Source: Psychrobacter sp. NZS113 (GTDB taxonomy: Bacteria; Pseudomonadota; Gammaproteobacteria; Pseudomonadales; Moraxellaceae). From it: 64,000 nucleotides of DNA. Both the position numbers and the translations under genes were made by a program. The notes beneath the pieces were generated by a model. That model was not told the origin of the DNA. It searched no databases and was given only the letters and a program-made list of their open reading frames with translations. The stretch spans positions 186,001-250,000 of the forward strand of contig NZ_JADYWL010000004.1 in NCBI RefSeq assembly GCF_015864825.1, read 5' to 3'. Each line of letters starts with the position of its first letter. The stretch's first letter is position 1. Shown piece after piece: positions 57,349-64,000 of this stretch.

Positions 57349-59742
57349 TTAGAACGTACTACCAATCTGGAACTGAACTGCTTCAGTCTCGTCGCCATCT
57401 TTGTCACCGATAGGCACAGCATAACTCAATGAAATCGGTCCAATTGGCGTGTACCAAGTTATCCCAGCACCCGCGCTATAGCGTAAGTCATTGTCTTGCG
57501 TGATCAGTGATACACCCGTATCGCCATAGGTTTCATCTTCTTTGCCAGTGGTATCAAAGACTTGACCGCCCTCAGCAAACAACACTGGACGTACTTGATC
57601 TGCCCAATCCCCTTTAAACGGCATTGGCAGAATCAGCTCAGCACCAAATGTAGCCAATGCATTACCACCGACCTCTTCATCTGTACCGTCTGTACCATTA
57701 ATCACATCGTAATATGTTTCCGATGTTGGTCCAAGCGTTGAAGACTCATAGCCACGTACCGAACCATAACCACCAGCATAGAAGTTTTCATAGAAAGGCA
57801 AGTCATTACCATAACCAAGCTTGGTATAGCCACGTGCGATAAAGTCTTTGTAAACAGGATAATAAACATTACCGCTATAGGTTAACTTTTGATAACTAGC
57901 ATCACCAACACCAATCGTTGCATCAATTGCATGGCTCATACCTTTCGTTGGAAAAACAGGACGATCTAGCGTGCTGTAATCCCAACCTAATAGTAAGTTA
58001 TAAGTCGTATAGTCGTTTTTAAAACTGGCATCGCTTAAATCATCATCATCATAGTATGTTACCGTTCCACCATCATCTAACAGCTCTTGAGCGTTAGATA
58101 TCCCAAGATAACTACCACCACGTACGGTCGTATTGTCGATATTCAAACCTGCACTAATACGCTTAGTTTCATCAATTGGATAGCTGTACGTTAGCGTAGA
58201 ACCAAGAGAGTCGGTCACATAGTTACTGACGTTATCATCGTCGTATTTGGTCTTGCGATAATAAGCACTAAGACCTTGCGACACGCCATTTTCTGTAAAG
58301 TATGGGTCGGTATATCCTAGGCTATAAGAGTCATAAGTCTCTGAGCGTGATAATGCCGCTTTAAGACGGTTACCAGTACCCATAAAGTTGTTTTGGGTCA
58401 AGTCTAACTGAAATGTTACACCGCCACTTTGTGAGTAACCCGCCGCAATGGTTGAGCTACCAGAAGGCTGCTCTTCAACTACATAGTTCACATCAACTTG
58501 GTCTGGCTGGTTAGGCACAGGTTTGACATCGACCGTCACGTTTTTAAAGAAACCAGTACGCATTAAGCGCGTACGTGACAGCTGAATCTTGTCATTAGAA
58601 GACAGCGTGCCTTCTAACTGACGCATTTCTCGGCGTAGTACTTCATCTTGGGTTTTAATATTACCCGTAAAGTTGATACGACGCACATAGATAGGACGTG
58701 CAGGGTCGATAAAATAATCAATATCGACTACTTTAGTCTCATCATTGATACGTGGAACTGGTCTGACCTGTGCTAGATAATAACCTTTATTGCCATAACT
58801 GCTCTTGAGTGCTGCGGTAGTAGCATCTAGCTTAGCCTGTGAGTATGTTTCATCAGGCGCAAAAGTAACCATTTCTTTGAGTTCAGCATTATCAAAAGTC
58901 GGCTTGCCTAAGAAGTTGACTTCGCCAAACTGGTACTGTTCGCCTTCGTTAAGGCTTACCTCAATAAAGATACTGTTTTTATCTTCACTGATATTCAGTA
59001 CAGCATTGTCTACTGCAAAACGCACATAACCATCATTTTGATAAAGCGCTTTCAAACTCTCTAGGCTTGCCGCTAGTTTCTCTTGAGCATAACGGTCAGA
59101 TTTAGACAACAAACGCGTCCAAGAAGATTCTTTTAGTGCGAACACATTTTTGATGTCTTCATCACTAAAGTGCTTGTTACCAATGATATTGATATCAACC
59201 ACTTTAGCAGCATCGCCTTCGACGAAACGTACATCTAGCTTGACACGATTACCATCTAGGACAGTTTGGTCTACTTCAATATTACTATTGTAATAACCCT
59301 GACTGATATATTGCTGCTGTAGCTCATTGGCTACGCCTTGTAGTGTGGCTTGTTTTAAAACCTCACCTGCAGTTAATCCAGCATTCTTTAACCCTTGCTC
59401 TAGCCCTTCTTTTGGAATGAGCTTATTGCCTTCAAAATTTACTTCAGCAATGATCGGACGCTCAATCACATCATATCGTAGCTGACCGCCTTCGACACGA
59501 CTTTGAATGTCAGCAAAATTTTCAGTAGCATATAACGACTTAATACTAGCCGCTAAACTGCTATCAGTCACTGTATCCCCTACCGTAATAGGCAGAACCG
59601 GATAGAGGCTATCGGGGGTTAGGCGTTGTAGACCATTGAAACCGATATCAGTGACTACAAAATCTGCAGCATGTACCGGCATACTCATCATTGTTACAAC
59701 TAACGGCAACCCTGCCGCGCTCATAAATAAAGGCGTACGCAT
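57349..59742 (-). CDS. bamA: Outer membrane protein assembly factor BamA
   Basis: Essential Omp85 insertase. Signal peptide about 1-25 (ending MPVHAA), five POTRA domains (about 26-425; FVVTDIGFNGLQRLTPDSLY opens POTRA1), then a 16-strand barrel with the conserved loop motif FYAGGYGSVRGYESS (VRGF/Y type) and a terminal beta-signal ending FQIGSTF. About 797 residues, as expected. The longest frame starts at GTG 59748; the ATG at 59742 with GGA eight bases upstream is chosen. Downstream of rseP, as in E. coli; the chaperone gene skp that normally follows is absent. Confidence 0.96.
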   Translation of the reverse strand: MRTPLFMSAAGLPLVVTMMSMPVHAADFVVTDIGFNGLQRLTPDSLYPVLPITVGDTVTDSSLAASIKSLYATENFADIQSRVEGGQLRYDVIERPIIAEVNFEGNKLIPKEGLEQGLKNAGLTAGEVLKQATLQGVANELQQQYISQGYYNSNIEVDQTVLDGNRVKLDVRFVEGDAAKVVDINIIGNKHFSDEDIKNVFALKESSWTRLLSKSDRYAQEKLAASLESLKALYQNDGYVRFAVDNAVLNISEDKNSIFIEVSLNEGEQYQFGEVNFLGKPTFDNAELKEMVTFAPDETYSQAKLDATTAALKSSYGNKGYYLAQVRPVPRINDETKVVDIDYFIDPARPIYVRRINFTGNIKTQDEVLRREMRQLEGTLSSNDKIQLSRTRLMRTGFFKNVTVDVKPVPNQPDQVDVNYVVEEQPSGSSTIAAGYSQSGGVTFQLDLTQNNFMGTGNRLKAALSRSETYDSYSLGYTDPYFTENGVSQGLSAYYRKTKYDDDNVSNYVTDSLGSTLTYSYPIDETKRISAGLNIDNTTVRGGSYLGISNAQELLDDGGTVTYYDDDDLSDASFKNDYTTYNLLLGWDYSTLDRPVFPTKGMSHAIDATIGVGDASYQKLTYSGNVYYPVYKDFIARGYTKLGYGNDLPFYENFYAGGYGSVRGYESSTLGPTSETYYDVINGTDGTDEEVGGNALATFGAELILPMPFKGDWADQVRPVLFAEGGQVFDTTGKEDETYGDTGVSLITQDNDLRYSAGAGITWYTPIGPISLSYAVPIGDKDGDETEAVQFQIGSTF

Positions 59743-59923
59743 AAACACTATCCGTCAATAAAAAACTTGCTTAAGTTAAGTTAAAAAGTTCATATTGTCT
59801 AACCCATTGCATATGGAATTTTCAACTCATACGTGGGAGACTCAGAACACTTTATATAAAATGCATCACAAAATAAACTAAAAATTACGTTTAGTACAGA
59901 GACTATGACACAAAGCTCTCACA

Positions 59924-59954
59924 CCTATCGTAACGATAATCAGACTACGATAGG
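59924..59954 (-). other. Hairpin between rseP and bamA
   Basis: CCTATCGTA and TACGATAGG pair perfectly (9 bp) across a 13-nt loop, about 50 bp past the rseP stop. There is no T-run after it on either strand, so it is at best a processing or pausing element in the 264-bp gap; bamA may also have its own promoter in this gap. Confidence 0.5.
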
Positions 59955-60006
59955 CTTAAAGCCATTAGTACATAATGCCTTATCATTTATATTAGCTATC
60001 ATTTAA

Positions 60007-61383
60007 TCAAAATAGCCGACTTATATCATTACCAATTGCTAACACCATGAAACCTGCCAGCAAGAGTAAACCGATATTCAGACCAACCATTTGCACACCT
60101 TCAGAGAGTGGCTTACCGCGAATCAGCTCAATGAAGTGATAAACGATATGACCACCATCCAATACAGGAATGGGCAAAAGATTCAATACAGCAAGACTCA
60201 AACTAATCAAAGCCGCAGTAGACAATACCATCTGCCAACTGATATCAAAGCTCTGTTTGGCAACTTTGGCAATCGTGATAGGACCTGATAAATTATCCAA
60301 CCCAATCATGCCCGACAGCATCTTCCCCATTGAGCTAACCGTCATTACTGCTAACTGCTCGGTCTTCTCAAATGATTTTACTAACGACTCGCCAGGACCG
60401 TAAACGACTGTGGTTTTATATGCATCAGGAACCACAATCTCAGACTGTACCACCATAGCACCAATTTGGCCATAATCGTTACCTAAGTTATCTTTTTTAC
60501 CTTGCGGCATAATCTGCAATTGCAAAGATTTTTCGTCACGTAGGACGGTAAAATTAAGCAGCGTTTCAGGACTATCGCGGATGATACGGGTAGCACTGAT
60601 CCAGTCTTTGATTTCTGTATCATTGATAGCCGTAATGCGATCACCTACTTTTAGCCCCTGCCGACTGGCAGCACCATCAGCGCTTAAATCACCCACTATC
60701 GGAGCAATATCTGGTTGCCATGGCAGCATGCCAAAGCTGGTCAATGCGTCTTTACCTTGTGCGGCGCCTTGCATAAATTGCTGCACGGGTGCTTGATACG
60801 TTTTGGCAGAGTTATCAGTCTGGATGTCTGATTGCACCGTGATACTCACATCATCTGTCTCGCCCATACGTCCAGCCAGACGATAATTGATGCCTTCCCA
60901 CGTTTGCACGTCATGACCATCAATCGCCACAATTTTACCACCAACGGGTAGCTGTGCCATAGCAGCAGGCGTATCAGGCAATACGCTGCCAATTTTAGTC
61001 GCTAGCTGCTCTGATGGGGTCATAAACAGTACCCAAAACAGGGCGATAGCAATAACAAAATTCATGATAGGGCCAGCAGCGGCAATCGCGATCTTCTTTA
61101 GCGGATGCTGATGATTAAACGCCAAATGTTGCTCATCTTTGGCCACCTCACCTTCACGCTCGTCGAGCATTTTGACATAACCACCCAGTGGTAATGCCGA
61201 AATACGATAATCGATACCGCTTTTTTTGCTGGTCCAACCAAAGAGCTTGGGCCCAAAACCAATAGAGTAAGTCAACACCTTAACGCCGCACATACGTGCC
61301 ACGATATAGTGACCCCACTCATGCAAAGCAATGAGCGGACCTAAGACAAATATTGCTGCAAGGAGCGTTAATAAAAACGTCAT
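60007..61383 (-). CDS. rseP: Regulator of sigma-E protease RseP (site-2 zinc metalloprotease)
   Basis: Intramembrane protease cutting anti-sigma factors and remnant signal peptides. Zinc motif HEWGHY in the first membrane helix (about residue 22) and NLLPIPVLDGGH in the third (about residue 390) are intact. Two periplasmic PDZ regions lie between (about 130-200 and 220-290; the second has LKVGDRITAINDTEI). 458 residues against 450 in E. coli. Lies between dxr and bamA, the conserved order; the envelope-stress link to bamA is likely but not visible here. Confidence 0.96.
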   Translation of the reverse strand: MTFLLTLLAAIFVLGPLIALHEWGHYIVARMCGVKVLTYSIGFGPKLFGWTSKKSGIDYRISALPLGGYVKMLDEREGEVAKDEQHLAFNHQHPLKKIAIAAAGPIMNFVIAIALFWVLFMTPSEQLATKIGSVLPDTPAAMAQLPVGGKIVAIDGHDVQTWEGINYRLAGRMGETDDVSITVQSDIQTDNSAKTYQAPVQQFMQGAAQGKDALTSFGMLPWQPDIAPIVGDLSADGAASRQGLKVGDRITAINDTEIKDWISATRIIRDSPETLLNFTVLRDEKSLQLQIMPQGKKDNLGNDYGQIGAMVVQSEIVVPDAYKTTVVYGPGESLVKSFEKTEQLAVMTVSSMGKMLSGMIGLDNLSGPITIAKVAKQSFDISWQMVLSTAALISLSLAVLNLLPIPVLDGGHIVYHFIELIRGKPLSEGVQMVGLNIGLLLLAGFMVLAIGNDISRLF

Positions 61384-61493
61384 GATCTTTTCTCAGTATG
61401 ATTTCTTAGCATCTTTTATCAACATCTTTGCTAGGGTCTGCTATAAATCGTCTTTTGACTAAAAGCTTTTTTCTGCGATTATACTAATTACGA

Positions 61494-62699
61494 TTAATTC
61501 AACTTTGCCACGAGTTTGTCAGTAAGATGGCGTGCTATCTTATCAATCGTTAATATATCTTCTATGTCAGCAGTTTCAGTCAATGGTGGCACCTGAATGT
61601 CATTTAAGGCTTGCTCATTGATATCCGCAATATCAGTCAGACGAATTTGTCCATCCAAGAATGCAGCCACTGCGATTTCGTTCGCAGCATTGAGTACAAT
61701 GGTCGCTTGCGTACCTGATTGCATGGCTTGACGTGCTAGACGTAAACACGCAAATTTTTGCAAGTCTGGCTTGATAAATTCTAATCCGCTGAGCGCATAT
61801 AAATCCAATGGCTGCGAGCCACTCTCAATTCGGTTTGGATAGCTGAGTGCGTGCGCGATAGGCGTTTTCATATCTGGGCTGCCCAGCTGCGCTAAGAAGC
61901 TGCCATCGCTATATTCTACCATTGAGTGAATGATACTTTGTGGATGAATGACCACATTTATCTTATCCTCAGTCAAATCAAATAAATGACAAGCTTCTAT
62001 CAACTCCAATCCTTTATTCATCATCGTTGCAGAGTCGACGGATATTTTTTGACCCATTGACCAGTTTGGATGTTTGACTGCCTGAGCGACGCTTGCCTGT
62101 TGCATCTGCTCAAATGACTGCTGCAAAAATGGCCCACCAGAGGCGGTCAACCATAACTTACGTACACCATGCTCTAACTGATGGATTTGGGTATTGTCTT
62201 GCTGAATGGCGAGTGGCAAGCACTGAAAGATAGCATTGTGTTCTGAATCAAGTGGCAGCAAAGTGGCATTGTGCATTTTGACAGCGTTAATCATCACCTG
62301 CCCTGCCATCACTAGCGCTTCTTTGTTGGCAAGTAAAATACGCTTACCCGCACGAGCTGCTGCCAAAGTAGAAGGTAGGCCAGCGGCACCCACAATCGCG
62401 GCGACCACGGTATCAGTTTGCGAGTCAACGGCAATATCTATCAGCCCTTGCTCGCCGCCCACGACATCGATGTCCAAACCTGCCGTACTAAGACGCTGAG
62501 CAAAATCATCAACAGCGGCTGTCGGTACACTGACACGTTTCGGTAAAAACTGTTTGCAAAGTTCGAACAACTTGTCTAAACGGTGATAGCCGGACAAAGC
62601 ATAGACCGTGTACTGTGGTTGTGCTGCTAAGATTGCTAACGTACTATCGCCAATCGAACCTGTTGCGCCTAGTACAGCGATGCGTTGCGTCATAACCAT
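61494..62699 (-). CDS. dxr: 1-deoxy-D-xylulose 5-phosphate reductoisomerase
   Basis: Makes 2-C-methyl-erythritol 4-phosphate, second step of the MEP isoprenoid pathway. NADPH-binding AVLGATGSIGDSTL, then LLANKEALVMAG, the active-site segments LPLDSEHNAIFQ and TASGGPF, and SVDSATMMNKGLELIEA (metal- and substrate-binding) are all present. 401 residues (398 in E. coli). Two in-frame ATGs six bases apart; AGG fits the first (62699). In the conserved uppS-cdsA-dxr-rseP order. Confidence 0.97.
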   Translation of the reverse strand: MVMTQRIAVLGATGSIGDSTLAILAAQPQYTVYALSGYHRLDKLFELCKQFLPKRVSVPTAAVDDFAQRLSTAGLDIDVVGGEQGLIDIAVDSQTDTVVAAIVGAAGLPSTLAAARAGKRILLANKEALVMAGQVMINAVKMHNATLLPLDSEHNAIFQCLPLAIQQDNTQIHQLEHGVRKLWLTASGGPFLQQSFEQMQQASVAQAVKHPNWSMGQKISVDSATMMNKGLELIEACHLFDLTEDKINVVIHPQSIIHSMVEYSDGSFLAQLGSPDMKTPIAHALSYPNRIESGSQPLDLYALSGLEFIKPDLQKFACLRLARQAMQSGTQATIVLNAANEIAVAAFLDGQIRLTDIADINEQALNDIQVPPLTETADIEDILTIDKIARHLTDKLVAKLN

Positions 62700-62746
62700 T
62701 GATGCCTATGAAGGATACTGTGAGAAATAAAAATAAATAAGCGCTC

Positions 62747-62778
62747 TGATTTTTGAACGCTTTGATTTTTGAACGCTT
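62747..62778. repeat. 16-bp direct tandem repeat
   Basis: TGATTTTTGAACGCTT occurs twice back to back in the dxr-cdsA gap, probably a small slippage duplication. Confidence 0.7.
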
Positions 62779-62791
62779 TGACGTTGATGCC

Positions 62792-63601
62792 TTATACGAC
62801 GATCAAGCCAAACTGTTGTATCGCCCAAAAACCAAGTGCAAATATTGGTGTGGCAGACAATAGCGAATCGATACGATCCAGTATGCCGCCATGACCTGGA
62901 AGAATCGTTCCTGAGTCTTTTACATCAGCACGGCGTTTGAGCATCGACTCAAACAAATCACCAAGTACTGATGCTAAAATCGTTATCGCTGATAATGCCA
63001 CAAATGCGACTAACGGCACACCAGTCAATTGTAGTTTAAAGACACTAATACCAATAACCACTAGCAGGCCTGTGATCAAACCGCCAGCCAGCCCTTCCAT
63101 GCTCTTATTAGGAGAGACATTCGGTGCCATCTTGCGACGACCGAGCTTGCGACCTACAAAGTAAGCACCACTATCTGCACACCAGACCAATAAGAATACA
63201 TAGAGCAGCCACCATGCCGATAGTTGCCACAGATAAAACATAGCCGTAATCGATGCAGTCAATATAACAGCACCCATCAACGCCAGTTTTTTTCCGTACC
63301 AATTGGTATGAGTTGGAAATACTCTGACCCAAGATAGCGCCATCAACCATATAGCGAGTGACGCCACCCACCAAAACAGCCAAGTCACTTTAAGCATGAG
63401 TGAGACTAACGTCAGCACCAAGACTAATAGCACAAATACAACTGGTTGACGCCATTTGGGCATCAGCTTCGTCCATTCATGAGCCGCAATAATAACGCCA
63501 ATAGCTAACAGCGGTGCAAATAAAACAGGGGTTTGGCTCGCAAACATTGCAATACCAACGATAATAACGAGAACAATTGCCGTCTTAATCCGTTGCCACA
63601 T
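62792..63601 (-). CDS. cdsA: Phosphatidate cytidylyltransferase
   Basis: Makes CDP-diacylglycerol for all phospholipids, in the inner membrane. The CDS signature is exact: MLKRRADVKDSG followed by ILPGHGGILDRID near the C-terminus; WCADSGAYFVGRKLGRRK precedes it. About eight hydrophobic segments, 269 residues (E. coli 285). AAGG upstream supports the start. A 190-bp gap separates it from uppS (usually adjacent or overlapping); nothing recognisable is in that gap. Confidence 0.96.
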   Translation of the reverse strand: MWQRIKTAIVLVIIVGIAMFASQTPVLFAPLLAIGVIIAAHEWTKLMPKWRQPVVFVLLVLVLTLVSLMLKVTWLFWWVASLAIWLMALSWVRVFPTHTNWYGKKLALMGAVILTASITAMFYLWQLSAWWLLYVFLLVWCADSGAYFVGRKLGRRKMAPNVSPNKSMEGLAGGLITGLLVVIGISVFKLQLTGVPLVAFVALSAITILASVLGDLFESMLKRRADVKDSGTILPGHGGILDRIDSLLSATPIFALGFWAIQQFGLIVV

Positions 63602-63792
63602 ACTTATTGAGCCTTATAATAATGAATAGCGCATGATCAAAAAGTGCATTATAACAGCTAATCTACAATAGCCCACTAATAGCAATTAACACTCCTTGAA
63701 GCGGTTTATTATTTCATAAACAACCAATATTAACTACTCATACAATAACGGCTTTGCAAAATACTAAGTAAATGCTTAAAACGGTGACTGTT

Positions 63793-64000
63793 TTAGCGAC
63801 TGTCTTGCTCTATTACTATCTGCTCACTGGTTTTACCAAAACGGCGTTGACGTTGAGCAAACTCTGTTACCATCGTCGCCAACTCATCTGCTGCAAAATT
63901 CGGCCATAATGTTTGGGTGAAGAATAACTCGGCGTAGGCTGATTGCCACAATACGAAATTGGATATTCGGTACTCACCGCCCGTACGTACTAACATGTCT
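63793..64000 (-). CDS. uppS: Isoprenyl (undecaprenyl diphosphate) synthase, C-terminal part
   Basis: Only the last 69 residues are in the window; the gene continues past 64000. The conserved RTGGEYRISNFVLWQSAYAE block (the RTSGE-RISNF-LWQ motif of cis-prenyltransferases) and LFFTQTLWPNF are unmistakable. UppS elongates farnesyl diphosphate to the C55 carrier for peptidoglycan and O-antigen. Expected first gene of this uppS-cdsA-dxr-rseP-bamA run. Confidence 0.93.
   Translation of the reverse strand, partial: DMLVRTGGEYRISNFVLWQSAYAELFFTQTLWPNFAADELATMVTEFAQRQRRFGKTSEQIVIEQDSR

Overview
This is a contiguous stretch of bacterial core chromosome, most likely from Psychrobacter or a close Moraxellaceae relative (Gammaproteobacteria). 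The evidence is protein-level: an AmgK/MurU pair next to lptD, a cyanide-insensitive bd oxidase with its 38-residue partner, HemP behind a Fur box, a GapDH with an extra N-terminal domain of about 150 residues, and very long Ser/Asp/Asn-rich leaders on outer-membrane proteins. Base composition looks like low-40s % GC by eye (not counted). I found no rRNA, tRNA, CRISPR, prophage or intact insertion sequence.

Layout. 1-5 kb (minus strand): cmk, rpsA, ihfB, lapA, pyrF, with a structured rpsA leader. 5-16 kb (minus): tadA/ung, clpA, clpS, a membrane coiled-coil protein, argC, then obgE-proB-hemE. 16-21 kb (minus): gap, a lipocalin with a long N-terminus, a Nudix-ThiE fusion; then hemP (plus) with its Fur-controlled promoter. 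21.5-30 kb (minus): tamA-tamB. 30-40 kb (plus): an LplT-like MFS carrier, coq7, a TPR/Sel1-like periplasmic protein, a lipase-like lipoprotein, cioA-cioB-DUF2474. 40-47 kb: murU-amgK (minus) divergent from lptD-surA (plus). 48-54 kb: an EEP-family nuclease, asd, a SOUL protein, tgt and an NSS transporter. 54.6-64 kb (minus): uppS-cdsA-dxr-rseP-bamA-lpxD-fabZ-lpxA.

The dominant theme is envelope construction: BamA, SurA, LptD, TamA/TamB, LpxA/LpxD/FabZ, RseP, CdsA, UppS and the AmgK/MurU peptidoglycan-recycling pair are all here. Several neighbours expected from enterobacterial or pseudomonad order are absent from their usual slots: skp between bamA and lpxD, lpxB after lpxA, lapB between lapA and pyrF, and yajC after tgt.

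Non-coding DNA holds the least ordinary material: a 108-bp repeat with 13-bp terminal inverted repeats present three times at exactly the same length; a 203-bp transposase-free element with 4 tandem decamers plus a solo copy of its left end; a perfect 29-bp inverted repeat; a three-hairpin rpsA leader; and a possible small-RNA locus ending in a strong terminator downstream of surA. I did not find a clearly new multi-gene system; the window is mostly well-known housekeeping genes with lineage-specific elaborations. Where the longest open frame began at a GTG/TTG or badly spaced codon, I moved the start to the one with a ribosome-binding site, and said so in each entry.
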